Source: an uncultured Thermogutta sp. (GTDB taxonomy: Bacteria > Planctomycetota > Planctomycetia > Pirellulales > Thermoguttaceae). Taken from it: DNA of 64,000 nucleotides. Made by a program: the position numbers and the translations under genes. The stretch is taken from the NCBI GenBank assembly GCA_937128505.1, contig CAKZMM010000084.1:124001-188000 (forward strand), given 5' to 3'. Numbering within the stretch: the first letter of the stretch is position 1; each line of letters opens with the position of its first letter. A model generated the notes under the pieces. The model saw nothing but the letters and a program-made list of their open reading frames with translations, had not been told where the DNA came from and searched no databases. Of this stretch, positions 35,574 to 45,912 are shown piece by piece.

Positions 35574-38462
35574 TTATTCTTCCCCGGTGCCTTGCGGCTG
35601 GCTTTCCGCCTGATTTGACGCGGCTTTGAGCGGCTTGCGAATCCATTCGGCAAGTAGTTCCAACTCTTCCTGCGACATAAGATTCTTATGATCTTCCTCC
35701 GCAGGAAAAGCACGATAAGAAGGCATTCCGTCGTTCTTTTGACCGTAGAACCGTCTATGGGCCGGATCCGCAATGATGTCAGCCGTCCATTTTTTCGAAC
35801 CGTACGCGGTCAGATCGGGCCCCGATCCTCCGCCAATGTCGTAAAATTTGTGACAGTCGGCGCAAGTGAAATCCTCAAACAGTAACTTTAAATCCTCATC
35901 AACCTCATCCGGGGCCGCCGGCTGATCGCGCTCCGCTTCCTTCGCCAAACCATCGATTAAACGATCCAGCTCGTCCCTGCCGATTTCCTCAACCAATTCG
36001 CGGAGATTGCCGCGAACAAATTTCACCATATCTCCATTGGCAAAGGCAGAATTACCGAAATACTTTGGGCCCGCGACTTGCTTCGGGTCGAGCATTCCAG
36101 CAATCCATTCGCGACTCCCGAATCCGCCAAGATCCGGAGCGCTAGGCTTTTCCGCCACGATGTCGAGCTTTACATCCGCGTGCCCGGTATAGTTATGACA
36201 GAGGCTGCACAGTTCCTTCTGATAGAGCCAGCGGCCGAGCGCATCGTTGTCCCCAGGGGCCGGAGTGGATACGGCTACCTGCCGGGCCTCCCAACGACCC
36301 GCCACCAAAAGCGGTGGTTCGGGAGGCTCTAGCCCCCCCTGAACCATCCCACCCTGTTGAGGACCACCTGCATCCGCCCCTTTGGCCGCCGGTGAGGGCG
36401 GCTCATACCACTTGCCGCGGACAAACTGTGCCAGGACTGCCACCTCCTCAGAGCGGAGCCGGTTAGCCGCCGGGTCGCCGGGCTTCGCAAGATACGAGGG
36501 CATTCGGTCATTACGTGCCCCGTAGAAATAGCCGTGGCCCGGATCCATCAGGATTCCCACCACCCATTCGTACGAGCCATATCCGTCTAGCACGGGGACA
36601 AATCCCACGGGGCCACGGCCCTCATAACGATGACATTGCGTACAGTGCTCCACAATAAGTTGCCTACCGCGCTGCAAGCGCTCGTCGCCTTGCCACGATG
36701 CCGCTCCCGAGACATCCTCCTGAGCCTCGGCCGCTAAAGCCGTTATGATGGCCTGCTGATCCTCCTCGGAAAGTTGAACAAAACGCGTTTGGACATAGCG
36801 CACCATCGCACTGGCAGCAAACCGCGTATTGCCGAAATATTCGGCCGTCCCGACGCGCTTCGGATCCAAAAGTCCGGCAATCCACTCCCGGGTAGCAAAT
36901 CCAAAAAGTTCTGGAGCCGAAGGCTTCTCGCTCACAGCGTTTAGCCCGCTCGGGCCACTGTAGTTGTGGCAGATTACGCAATGTTTCTTGAAAAGCTCCA
37001 ACCCGCGCACCTTCGGATCACCGGCTATCAATGCCAACCCGCCACCGGGGGGAAAGCCGCCGTACGCCTCCGCCAGTTGCCTGACCCGCGTTGCAAGCTG
37101 CTTGCCTTCGGCAACCGTCAACAGGTACTCCGAACTGTGAGCATCGTGGCGGAAGGATGTCCAGGAAAGGACCACCAGAGCCAGCACGATCACACTTGTC
37201 ACCACAATATTGATCAAGTGTCCATAGCTCCACCGCGCAATAAACGGCATCAGGATAAAGAAAAGCGCCGTCAGACCCGGGAGGACAAAAACAGGCACAA
37301 TCTGCCACGAAAGGCCCAAGCCGGGGATGGCCTCCCCAGGAAAAAGCTTCGTGAGTTGATATAGCCCCCGGAAGCTCCATTCCGGCCTTGCGGCAGCATA
37401 CGCGCGTGCCGGATCTTGATCCGCCGGTGCTAAGAGCCCCACCCCCCATGTGTGCGTCGCGGCGTCCGTGCCGACGTATTCCCACGGATGAAAGACAAGC
37501 AAAAAAATAACCCCCAAAACTGCCAACCAAACCACGGCATTTCGCCAGAACTGATTCGGCCAGTAAGGCTCCCCGTAGCTTTTCTCACAAAGCAGCTTCT
37601 CCTTTCCGGCTTGTCGAAACCAAAACCGGCGAAGCCCCGAGCAAATCGCACATTGAGGGGTCGCGTGGGCAGGGTCCAGGGCTTCCGCCCTTCGTAAAAA
37701 CCAGTGATGCACCGCAAAAATTAGCCCAAATCCCGTCGCTATCACCCCGACATGCAGGGAGAAAAACCGGCTCAAAGTGTGATGTCCGAAGCTCGGTCCG
37801 CCCGCAGCTAGGGCAAACAAGTCGTCGCCAATCCACGGAATCAAGAGGAGGAACCGCACTCGAACCAATGTCGCGGAATAAGCATTCTGATCCCAACACA
37901 ACAAATCGCCCGTTAGGCAGCCCCCCAAGCTCAAAACCAGCATGATGAGGGCTGTCCAGAAGACTAACTCCCGCGGCGCCCGATACCCCCCGGAAAAAAT
38001 TAAGTGTAGAACGTAGATACCGACTAAAGCCACCAGGACCTGCGCCGAATAATGATGGATTCCCCGCACCAACCAACCGCCTGGCAAAATGTATTGAATG
38101 TAGTACACACTTTCCCAAGCGGTCTGAGCGCTCGGGCTATAGTAACCCCAAAGGATGAAACCCGTGATTGCCTGAACGACTAAAGTGAACAAAATTGCAC
38201 TGGGCCACACGCGGCACCAGCTTGCTCCTCCGGGGATTATTCGGCCGTAAGTCGCTTTCCACAATTTGGACCATCCGGTGCGGTCTTCCCACCAGCTCAT
38301 CACCGGACACTTAGAAGCACCGGTTTCCCCGACGCCCGACTCAGTCTGCATTCCAACCGGGCCCGATTCTTGGGATGGCCGATTCTTCGCAGCCTCACCC
38401 TCAGTTGCACCTTCAGCGCTTTTGTGATCTAGGAAAGACGAACCTGGCGGCTCCACGGTCAT
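35574..38462 (-). CDS. Cytochrome b fused to a tail with four c-type heme motifs
   Basis: A 962-residue membrane protein, the quinol-oxidising core of a bc-type complex, encoded just after the Rieske gene. Residues about 70-460 are cytochrome b: a b6-like N-terminal part with GGWLVRGIHHYSAQ, TGDLLCWDQNAYSA and RFFSLHVGVIATG ... AVHHWF, then a subunit-IV-like part. The remaining half is exported and carries four CXXCH heme sites: CVICH (about residue 492), CTQCH (606), CSLCH (750) and CADCH (865). They fall into repeated blocks such as SAPELFGFATREWIAGLLDPKRV and GGFGSREWIAGMLDPKQV, so the tail arose by internal duplication. The second histidine of the first heme-binding helix is displaced (see findings). 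The partner oxidase is not in the window. Confidence 0.9.
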   Translation of the reverse strand: MTVEPPGSSFLDHKSAEGATEGEAAKNRPSQESGPVGMQTESGVGETGASKCPVMSWWEDRTGWSKLWKATYGRIIPGGASWCRVWPSAILFTLVVQAITGFILWGYYSPSAQTAWESVYYIQYILPGGWLVRGIHHYSAQVLVALVGIYVLHLIFSGGYRAPRELVFWTALIMLVLSLGGCLTGDLLCWDQNAYSATLVRVRFLLLIPWIGDDLFALAAGGPSFGHHTLSRFFSLHVGVIATGFGLIFAVHHWFLRRAEALDPAHATPQCAICSGLRRFWFRQAGKEKLLCEKSYGEPYWPNQFWRNAVVWLAVLGVIFLLVFHPWEYVGTDAATHTWGVGLLAPADQDPARAYAAARPEWSFRGLYQLTKLFPGEAIPGLGLSWQIVPVFVLPGLTALFFILMPFIARWSYGHLINIVVTSVIVLALVVLSWTSFRHDAHSSEYLLTVAEGKQLATRVRQLAEAYGGFPPGGGLALIAGDPKVRGLELFKKHCVICHNYSGPSGLNAVSEKPSAPELFGFATREWIAGLLDPKRVGTAEYFGNTRFAASAMVRYVQTRFVQLSEEDQQAIITALAAEAQEDVSGAASWQGDERLQRGRQLIVEHCTQCHRYEGRGPVGFVPVLDGYGSYEWVVGILMDPGHGYFYGARNDRMPSYLAKPGDPAANRLRSEEVAVLAQFVRGKWYEPPSPAAKGADAGGPQQGGMVQGGLEPPEPPLLVAGRWEARQVAVSTPAPGDNDALGRWLYQKELCSLCHNYTGHADVKLDIVAEKPSAPDLGGFGSREWIAGMLDPKQVAGPKYFGNSAFANGDMVKFVRGNLRELVEEIGRDELDRLIDGLAKEAERDQPAAPDEVDEDLKLLFEDFTCADCHKFYDIGGGSGPDLTAYGSKKWTADIIADPAHRRFYGQKNDGMPSYRAFPAEEDHKNLMSQEELELLAEWIRKPLKAASNQAESQPQGTGEE

Positions 38463-38763
38463 TTTCTCCCGTTCGTTCGATCTTTGGTTCTTCCCTTTGA
38501 ACCGTTAAGTTACTCGTCTCTTAAAAAGCCACGCCCCCTGTGCTTTTAATCCCTGCTTCCTTATTGCCTCCGAAATGCCACTGGTAACCCGCGTCATTTG
38601 CCGAGCCCCACCCCGGTCGCTTCTACTTCCCTCCGCCTGCCGGTAATCGGTGCGGGGATGGCCGATTTCGCGGGGAATCCCGTTGTGATCAGCCGCAACA
38701 CAGCGCGGCGAATTCGGCTTCGAATATTAACCTCGTAACTCCCAGGGTTATGCCTTATTCGCG
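38463..38763. other. Gap between Rieske and cytochrome b genes
   Basis: About 300 bases between two genes that should be co-regulated on the same strand. No gene, clear hairpin with T-run or repeat is visible. Confidence 0.45.
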
Positions 38764-39390
38764 TTATTCGGGAATTTTCTCCGGGGTACCAGTGCGAAAA
38801 TTCATGAACTGGACCCATACCTCGTTCCCGTTGCGCACCTCGGCTTCCAAAATGTCTAAGTCACGCGGACTCATCGAGTTCGGCTCCAAGCGTTTTCCTT
38901 CTAGGTCAAAACTCGCCGAGTGGCACGGGCAAAACAACCTTTTGGACTCCGCCTGATATTCGACGGCACAACCTTGATGAGGGCAAAAGACATTGATCGC
39001 GAGAACTTTGTCAGGGCCCAACCGCCGCAAAAGCACTCCGCCTATCGGCTGATTGGGGACCCGATTCCACGCGTCCACACGGTCGGCCAACACTGGCACA
39101 CTAAGCGGTGAACCATCTTCGGGAATGGCATCCAGAAATGCCACCCGGCGGAAATCCCCGGCTTGTGCCTTTTGACCAAGCGGGCCTAAAAATGCCCGCA
39201 ATCCGGCAACGATCGGAGCCCCATACGCAACCACGGCTGCTCCCCAGCCAACGAGCCACATCAGCCAACCCCGCCGGGGTGTCGAGCTTGCCACTTCCGT
39301 TAAAGAACCGCTCCCCGCGGAGCCTGAAGCCCCCAATGGAGTTCTTTCCGGGGACAATTCTCCGCCTGCCGTAAAGCCCTCGTTACTCAT
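38764..39390 (-). CDS. Rieske [2Fe-2S] protein of the bc complex
   Basis: A 208-residue membrane-anchored iron-sulfur protein that takes electrons from quinol and hands them to c-type heme. After a polar N-terminal tail (about 35 residues) there is one hydrophobic helix (RRGWLMWLVGWGAAVVAYGA). The cluster ligands are CPHQGCAVEY and CPCHSASFD, a standard C-x-H ... C-x-x-H arrangement with the disulfide cysteines. It lies upstream of the cytochrome b-c fusion on the same strand with a 301-base gap, so the two very likely form one complex. The first ATG is used, and no closer alternative is better. Confidence 0.93.
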   Translation of the reverse strand: MSNEGFTAGGELSPERTPLGASGSAGSGSLTEVASSTPRRGWLMWLVGWGAAVVAYGAPIVAGLRAFLGPLGQKAQAGDFRRVAFLDAIPEDGSPLSVPVLADRVDAWNRVPNQPIGGVLLRRLGPDKVLAINVFCPHQGCAVEYQAESKRLFCPCHSASFDLEGKRLEPNSMSPRDLDILEAEVRNGNEVWVQFMNFRTGTPEKIPE

Positions 39391-39574
39391 CGATCGCTCG
39401 CCCTTCTTCTATTAATGTGAAAACATTGACTTGCCCATCAAGATTCGCGCTATTGCCGTAAGTTGATCTCCAAAATGAAAGATCCTCAAGGGGCTTCTCT
39501 GGGTACCGATTCGGCAGATCGCCGCAGCCCGTTAACCCGTGGGCTGTGACCCACTTCGGCTTCATGCTGCACGA

Positions 39575-40672
39575 TTATTCCATTGCCCGACGTACGGCGT
39601 CAAGAACCAACTGGGCTAACGTTTCCCGGCACTGTTCGGGGGATGCTGTCTTCGAAACTCCCACGAAGGGAGGATTAAAAAGAATTCCGGAGGCATTGCG
39701 GTGGCCCCCGCCGCCGAACTGAGCTGCCACCTGCGCGCAGTCCATCTTCGAGCGGCTCCGCAAACTCACTTTCAGGGCCCCTGAAGGTTGCTCGATGAAC
39801 ATCACCGCCACCTCGGCCCCATCGATGGTCAGCATCGTATTGATGATATCTTCGCTGTCGCTGGCTAAAGCCCCGGTGGCGTCGAAATCGCGCCGCTCTA
39901 ACGACGTATACACCAAGCGGCCCTCTTGCTCCACTTCCAACTTTTGCAAGGCGCGCCCTACCAAGCGAAGTCGTGCGGGGGATTCCGTCTCATATAACTG
40001 ACGGTAGATTTGATCCGGCCTTACTCCCAAAGCCACCAAGTCGGCTGCCAGCCGATAGGTGGCCGCGCTCGTCGACGAGAAACGGAACCAGCCTGTATCC
40101 GTCGCCACTGCCAAAAAGATAAGTTGAGCGAAATCGGCACTCTGCGGCACTCCTAATCGCTGAGCGAGCTCCCAAATCAATCTTCCCGTAGCCTCGACAT
40201 GTGGATCCCGAAAAACCTCAGCCCCCAGATCATCCCCCGTAACATGATGATCGATGATGATCTTTCGAGCGTCGCTACTGCGGATTATGTCGGCCATTCG
40301 CCCGAGTTGCGCCCAGGCCGAGGTATCCACGACGATCAGAACGTCGATTTGCCCGAGCCACTCCTGCGATTCGGGCTCATCCAGCGTATGCAATTTGCCA
40401 TGCGAATCTACAAACTTCAGGTTCGGAGGCACTTCGAAGGCATTGACAATCCGCACCCGCTTGCCCAAGTGCTCCAAGATATGCGATAAAGCCAGCACGC
40501 TGCCCAGCGCGTCGCAGTCCGGCCGGATGTGAGTCGTCAAAGCGAACCGTTGGTACGAATGCAGGAGACCGATTAACCGCTCCCACTCGATCGGCTCGGT
40601 TGCTGGGCCAAAATCCCGGTGCGATGGGTCCGGCGCGGTACCTTCGCCGGATATCCCCTTGACTCTTCCCAC
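39575..40672 (-). CDS. DHH-family phosphoesterase, NrnA-like
   Basis: A 365-residue DHH/DHHA1 protein, likely degrading short oligoribonucleotides and/or 3'-phosphoadenosine phosphate in the cytoplasm. Metal-binding motifs are THIRPDCDALGS (D52, D54), VVDTSAW (D116) and the family DHH at 141-143 (IIDHHVTG). The C-terminal DHHA1 domain has QFGGGGHRNASG. The N-terminal 25 residues before the domain are extra. It follows ribF by 75 bases on the same strand and probably shares its transcript. The choice between nanoRNase, pAp phosphatase and cyclic dinucleotide phosphodiesterase cannot be made from sequence alone. Confidence 0.88.
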   Translation of the reverse strand: MGRVKGISGEGTAPDPSHRDFGPATEPIEWERLIGLLHSYQRFALTTHIRPDCDALGSVLALSHILEHLGKRVRIVNAFEVPPNLKFVDSHGKLHTLDEPESQEWLGQIDVLIVVDTSAWAQLGRMADIIRSSDARKIIIDHHVTGDDLGAEVFRDPHVEATGRLIWELAQRLGVPQSADFAQLIFLAVATDTGWFRFSSTSAATYRLAADLVALGVRPDQIYRQLYETESPARLRLVGRALQKLEVEQEGRLVYTSLERRDFDATGALASDSEDIINTMLTIDGAEVAVMFIEQPSGALKVSLRSRSKMDCAQVAAQFGGGGHRNASGILFNPPFVGVSKTASPEQCRETLAQLVLDAVRRAME

Positions 40673-40747
40673 GGGCCTTACCTCAACCTGAGTAGAATGA
40701 CCTAACGTTGAAATCCCGTATTCCCGCTCGGGAGATCCGACGGATTT

Positions 40748-41716
40748 TCACCGACAACTCCGGTACAAATCGTTTCGGGCTCCGTCGTGAACGAATTCCT
40801 CCACGATTCGCCGCGTCGCCGCCACATCTTGTTCCATTTGCTGGAGCAATTCAGCAACACTTGCGAATCTCACTACGCCACGCAGCCGATCGAGAAATTC
40901 TACCTCAATCCGCCGTCCGTAAAGATCCCCCTCAAACCCGATGAGATAAACCTCGATTTTAATTTGGTCTTCCCCGAAGGTCGGATTTGGGCCAATGCTC
41001 ACGGCAGCAGGAAACACTTGCTCGCCCACCCAAGCGCGCCCGGCATAGATCCCTTGACCGGGAATCAACGTGGACACCTGGCCCAGGTTAGCCGTCGGGT
41101 AGCCCAGGTCAGCTCCGCGACCGGCACCTCGAATTACCGTACCACAAATCCTGTACGGCTCCCACAACATCTGGTTAGCGCGGCGCACGTCTCCTTCGGC
41201 GATCAATCGGCGAATACGCGAACTGGAAACTAACTGGCCACCCACCGAAACTGCCTCAATCGTTTCGACGATCATCGAGCGTTCCGCGCCCCACTTCATC
41301 AGCAAGCGCATGTCGCCACTGCGACCGTGGCCGAACCGGAAGTCTCCCCCCTCCACGATCCCCCGGGCATTGAGCCGGCGGCATAGAATCTCGTCGAAAA
41401 ATTCCCGCGCCGACATTTTCAGAAGTTCCCAGTCCGTCGGATAAACGATGAGCGCATCCACGCCAAAAAGGTCGAAAACTCGCGCTTTCCGCTCCGGATC
41501 CGTGAGCGGGGTTGGAGCCTGCTCAGGATTGAGCAAATAAGCCGGATGCGGGTCGAAACTGAAAACGGTAGCCCAGACCCCCAACCGCTGGGCCAGCCGG
41601 CAAAGGGTCTGAATCAGACGGACATGGCCCAAGTGGACGCCGTCAAAATTGCCGATACTTACTACCGCACCCCGCGACTCCCCGGGGATTTCATCGAGTG
41701 AGCGGAGGATAATCAC
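40748..41716 (-). CDS. ribF: Bifunctional riboflavin kinase / FAD synthetase
   Basis: Makes FMN from riboflavin and then FAD from FMN in the cytoplasm. The 322-residue length is normal. The N-terminal nucleotidyltransferase domain carries SIGNFDGVHLGHVRLI near residues 20-35 and FSFDPHPAYLL. SSSRIRRLIAEGDVRRANQML follows, and the C-terminal kinase domain has GRGADLGYPTANLG with the conserved PTAN. It lies 15 bases after the UVR-motif gene and 75 bases before the nrnA-like gene, all on the minus strand, suggesting a three-gene operon. No FMN riboswitch is possible in the 15-base gap. Confidence 0.95.
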   Translation of the reverse strand: MIILRSLDEIPGESRGAVVSIGNFDGVHLGHVRLIQTLCRLAQRLGVWATVFSFDPHPAYLLNPEQAPTPLTDPERKARVFDLFGVDALIVYPTDWELLKMSAREFFDEILCRRLNARGIVEGGDFRFGHGRSGDMRLLMKWGAERSMIVETIEAVSVGGQLVSSSRIRRLIAEGDVRRANQMLWEPYRICGTVIRGAGRGADLGYPTANLGQVSTLIPGQGIYAGRAWVGEQVFPAAVSIGPNPTFGEDQIKIEVYLIGFEGDLYGRRIEVEFLDRLRGVVRFASVAELLQQMEQDVAATRRIVEEFVHDGARNDLYRSCR

Positions 41717-41731
41717 AGGCGATACGCTTAT

Positions 41732-42523
41732 CTAGCCGGTCAATCCCGTGTTGATGTCCTGATTGGTAAGACGCCGGATTTCGTCCCGAAGCAAAGCGGC
41801 CTCTTCGAAAGCCTCAGCGGCTACCGCCTCCTGAAGTTTTCGGTGCAAAACCTCGAGCACATCGCCGGGCCGAGCACTCGCTGCCGCACGATTCTGCGTG
41901 AGAATTTCTTCCCGCCACTGCCGAAGGGTGTTCAGTTCGACGCATTGCTCGACCTGCTCTTGCAGATCATATTCCTCAAGAAATTTTTCGATGGCAGCAA
42001 TCGCCGACTCGATCACCTGCAAACCCTGCTCGATTTGTCCCGACTCGATCAACGGGGTCGCTACGGCCCGGGCGTTCATCATTAGAACATAGGGCCGAAA
42101 TTGATCAAACTGCCAAACGAGCCGCTCGTCCCGCGCATGGCGTCGAACAAAGGCAAACAGCCGCAAATTTCGCGCCGTATCCCGGGCACAAGCTTCATAG
42201 CGTTTCAGAAACCAAAAACTGAGGTAACGATGGTAATATTGGATCCCCTCCTGCCAAAGCTGCCCACACGCCTCCGGGTCCAGCTCGAAATTCTCGCCCT
42301 TTGCCCGCGCAGCCTGCTCCTGCGCTTCGTAATACTCAAGCAACGAGGTGTACCCATGAGGGCGCTGCCCATCGGGTCTTCCCTCCACCTCCATCTGGAG
42401 CAATCCGAGGTCCAGCCGAAGTTGGACCTTTTCCCGACCGTCGTCGCCCTCAACCACGCGGACAACGACCTCGTCCGGATTATAGTCCCAACCCTCAAGG
42501 ATTCGGGAGATGTCTTTGGACAT
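41732..42523 (-). CDS. UVR-motif protein of unknown function
   Basis: A 263-residue protein whose C-terminus (LHRKLQEAVAAEAFEEAALLRDEIRRL) is a UVR motif, the UvrB/UvrC helical-hairpin interaction module. The rest is mostly helical: EEGDDGREKVQLRLDLGLLQ-like N-terminal strands, then a region rich in Arg/Trp/Tyr (QLWQEGIQYYHRYLSFWFLKRYEACARDTARN). There is no nuclease or helicase domain. I chose the ATG at 42523 (MSKDISRILEGWDYNPDE). An upstream ATG at 42652 adds 43 residues of low quality. Position 15 bases before ribF suggests co-expression, but a functional tie to flavin synthesis is not evident. Confidence 0.75.
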   Translation of the reverse strand: MSKDISRILEGWDYNPDEVVVRVVEGDDGREKVQLRLDLGLLQMEVEGRPDGQRPHGYTSLLEYYEAQEQAARAKGENFELDPEACGQLWQEGIQYYHRYLSFWFLKRYEACARDTARNLRLFAFVRRHARDERLVWQFDQFRPYVLMMNARAVATPLIESGQIEQGLQVIESAIAAIEKFLEEYDLQEQVEQCVELNTLRQWREEILTQNRAAASARPGDVLEVLHRKLQEAVAAEAFEEAALLRDEIRRLTNQDINTGLTG

Positions 42524-43881
42524 GATGCCAAACTGCCTTCTTTTAGTTTTTGTTCTTAAGACACAGATGTTTTTTGTTCTTGGGACGCGAAAAACTTCTT
42601 TTTCTTCAACGTACCCGGCGAGCCGGCCTGATGACCTTCGCCAAACGCACAAGCCTCACGATGCGGTTTCGCTACCAATTTTCCCCTTTTCGAATAGCCT
42701 TTAATCCGCCCTTATCCATTCTACGACCAACCCGTGTGCCAAATCACGTTGATGGTGTGTTCCCGCAGAAGTCTTTTGGTCTATTTCCGCACGAGTCCCG
42801 CTATGCAAACCTCCCGGCTGCTGGAGATTGCGCGCTCGAGGACGCACCACATGACAAAAACGCATCACTTGATGCTAAAATCTTAATCCGGCACAGATTC
42901 CATACGAACTCTTACCGACATTCCCCTCGCTTTTTTCTGGCTAGGTCTTTAACAACTTTTAGGCGTTGTCCAAGGACTACTTACCAATACCGAGATAAAA
43001 ACGCACCGGCCTATTCCGAAAATTCTTTGTTTCTTTTGTGCCAAAAATTCGGATCCGATTGTGTCAACTAGTTGCAGTCAGAAAGGAGAAAGCATTATTA
43101 AGTCTCTAGCTAAATAATTAAAGCTTACCCCCGAAAACACGCAAAAGTTTACGCACGATCTCAGGAATCCCCTTGCCTTGAACGAACCGTACATGGTCAT
43201 GGTAAATAACGGCAAACTCAATACCATCCCCATTCCCGCGGTTTCTGCTGACATGCTTACTCTGCTTTTATTAAAAGGCACAAACTGAAGTTGCCCGCAT
43301 TAAAAGAGCCCTCTACGGATCTGCTCCCCTTGCCGTAACCCGCGGCAAATCCCCTTTTTGAGTGCGACATTTCCCCAGCCTCAAGGCTCCTTTTTGCTTT
43401 GCGATTCTCTCGTTGCGGCCTCTCACAAGCTCACACTTGTCAAGCGTTTTCCGAAATACCGACCCGCCTTTCAATTTTTTCCGTAAATCTGATTTTCCTC
43501 AAATCTGGGAGTGCCTTCCGCCCGTTCCCATCAAGCACTTTTCCCATCGGGCATCCAAGCATCCCCGCCAAACGTCTAGGGCGCTATCTGATGCTCGTGG
43601 TTTTTGACAGCTACAAAATCGTGACCTAACTTTTCCCAGGGTTCAATGGGTCTCCAACCAACCCGTCTGAGGCGCGCGTACTTAGCCCACGGAGCGTCCG
43701 GGGTAGATATAAGCAACCAAAACCAACATTCCAATTAGCCGGCCCAAGATTCTGCCCTCGCCGTTCCACCGACCATGAGCCGGCCCAAGTGAGGGTTGTC
43801 AGGTTCCGGACGACCTAACGCACAGGTGGTAGTTTCAGCTCAAGGTTACTGAAAGTCGCTTTCAGCAAAGGGAGATCCTCC
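42524..43881. other. 1.36-kb gene-free stretch before the chemoreceptor
   Basis: Between divergent genes. Open frames are short and without good starts. A 6-bp hairpin (TTGCCG/CGGCAA) followed a few bases later by TTTTT occurs near 43331-43358, but no plus-strand gene precedes it. No repeat was found. Confidence 0.5.
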
Positions 43882-45912
43882 ATGAAGCTTGGTTTTCTTT
43901 CACGGTTCTCCTTTAAGAGTAAGTTAATCGGCGGTAGCCTCGTGGTGGCTATCATCGCGGGAATTGTCGGCGGTGTTGGCTATTACAGCCTCCTTTCAGT
44001 GGAAGATGACCTCTTGCAAATCTCCGAGCGAGGGCTCCCAAGCGTGAGAACCGCTCTTAAAATGCTCGAATCGTTCCAGCGGATCAAAGCCGCCCAGCGG
44101 ACGCTCATGCAGCTAGACTTGGACCTGGAATCCCGTCAGCGTCAGTATGAAAACGCACAAAAGGCTCAGGACGCTTTTCAGGCCGCAAGGAAGGAGTACG
44201 AGCCCATCAAGCAAACCGAAGAGGAAGCTAAGATCTGGAAGGAATTCGTCGCGGAAAATGATACTGTCGTTAAAGAGAACGAGAAGTTCTTTGAACTTGC
44301 CCGACAGTTCGATCAGTTCCTGGCCCAGGCGGCTCCGGACGAATCAGGCAAACGGCGGGATCTTGTCGAGCAGCTTGCGCTATGTTGCCATTATAACGGA
44401 CGTGCGGGGAATCTCATTGGGCAAATCGCAATCGATCTGAAGAATGCTTTGTTGAGGGCAGGGGACCCGGAAGCTCAAGCCCAAGCCCTCAAGAGTTATC
44501 GGGAAAAGCGTGACGAGCTTTTCCGAGCCATGGAAAGTCTTAAGAAGTGCCTTTCGCGAGCCGGGCTTACCGACCAACATCTGACCAACTTGGACGCCGC
44601 ATGTAAGACGATGTTCGAGGAGTATGAGCGGGCTATCTCGCAGTACAATGTTGCGGATTCAGATTCTTTGCGAAAGATTGATGAGCATGTCAAAGGCACT
44701 TACGCGGCGGTACGCGCAGCCAGCGAGAAACTGGTAGAAGTGATTCATGCGCGTATTGACCAAGTCGATGCACTGGGTAATGAAATCATGCGCCAGGCGG
44801 TGGATGTCTGCCGCGTGCTCTTGGATCGGCAGGTTGAACGGCTCGAACAGATTGTAAAAATTAATGACGACCTAAGTCGGCAATGGTCAGAAGAAGCCAG
44901 GTCGATTGCTCAATCAAGCAGGACGCTGATGGCCGGCGCCTCCGTGGCCGGTTTCATCGTGGCGCTTGGAATCGGCTTGGTCCTTGCGCAAATTGCGCAA
45001 AGCATCATCCGGTCCTTGCAACGCATTGTAGATCACCTAAAGCACCTTGCCGATGGAGACTTCACCCGGCGTCTGCAAGTGGATTCGCAGGACGAAATCG
45101 GTCATCTGGCCAATAGCTTCAATACCTCCTGCCAGACGCTGGAAGAAATTATCCGCGAAGTTGCCGCCAGTTGCGAGCAATTTAACGAAGGGGCTCGAGT
45201 GGTGGCCGAGGCTTCGCAATCGCTGGCCTCCGGTGCCCAAGAGCAAAGCGCCAGTGTCGAACAAGTCAATGCGTCGTTGCAACAATTGACGCGGATGGTC
45301 AAGGAAGTCAGCCAGGCCGCCGAAGAAGTTAACCGCTTTGCGCAAGATACGATCGGTATAGCAGAACAAGGACGTCAGGCCGTTCAAAAATCCAGCGACG
45401 CGATGGCCCTCATTCGTGCCAGCTCACAGCAGATCGCGGAGATTATTCGCGTCATCTCCGAAATCGCCAGCCAGACGAACCTACTGGCCCTCAATGCGGC
45501 GATTGAAGCGGCCCGGGCCGGCGAACACGGCATGGGCTTCGCCGTGGTGGCCGATGAGGTGCGCAAATTGGCCGAGCGGGCCAACCAGGCGGCCGGAGAA
45601 ATCACGAAACTCATCAAAGAGTCCACCGCCCGCGTGGAGGACGGGGTAAACCTCAGCCACCAAACCGCTGAAGCCTTGCAAAGAATCATCCAGGCCGTGG
45701 AGTCGGTGGGTGCGAAGATCTCGGGGATCGCTTCGACAACCGTCCAACAAGCAGCCAGTGCCGAAGAGGTGGGTCGGGCCATGCAGAATGTCTCGCAAGT
45801 GGTCGAGCAAGCGGCTGCCGGCAGCGAGGAGCTAGCCTCCAGCAGCGAGCAGCTCGGAGCCCAGGCCAGCACCCTGCGGCAGTTGGTCGGCCGGTTCAAA
45901 GTCCGGCAATAA
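43882..45912 (+). CDS. Methyl-accepting chemotaxis protein
   Basis: A 676-residue transmembrane chemoreceptor that would control a CheA kinase. TM1 is about residues 17-39. A long periplasmic four-helix-bundle sensor region (about 40-348) contains a 4HB-like start ([24 protein letters not shown]). TM2 is about 349-372 and HAMP about 375-427 ([19 protein letters not shown]). The cytoplasmic signalling hairpin has the conserved tip [19 protein letters not shown] near residues 530-550. There is no CheR/CheB-binding pentapeptide at the C-terminus. Ribosome binding site GGGAGA lies before the ATG. No che genes or flagellar genes are in the window, so the ligand and output are unknown. Confidence 0.94.
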   Translation: MKLGFLSRFSFKSKLIGGSLVVAIIAGIVGGVGYYSLLSVEDDLLQISERGLPSVRTALKMLESFQRIKAAQRTLMQLDLDLESRQRQYENAQKAQDAFQAARKEYEPIKQTEEEAKIWKEFVAENDTVVKENEKFFELARQFDQFLAQAAPDESGKRRDLVEQLALCCHYNGRAGNLIGQIAIDLKNALLRAGDPEAQAQALKSYREKRDELFRAMESLKKCLSRAGLTDQHLTNLDAACKTMFEEYERAISQYNVADSDSLRKIDEHVKGTYAAVRAASEKLVEVIHARIDQVDALGNEIMRQAVDVCRVLLDRQVERLEQIVKINDDLSRQWSEEARSIAQSSRTLMAGASVAGFIVALGIGLVLAQIAQSIIRSLQRIVDHLKHLADGDFTRRLQVDSQDEIGHLANSFNTSCQTLEEIIREVAASCEQFNEGARVVAEASQSLASGAQEQSASVEQVNASLQQLTRMVKEVSQAAEEVNRFAQDTIGIAEQGRQAVQKSSDAMALIRASSQQIAEIIRVISEIASQTNLLALNAAIEAARAGEHGMGFAVVADEVRKLAERANQAAGEITKLIKESTARVEDGVNLSHQTAEALQRIIQAVESVGAKISGIASTTVQQAASAEEVGRAMQNVSQVVEQAAAGSEELASSSEQLGAQASTLRQLVGRFKVRQ

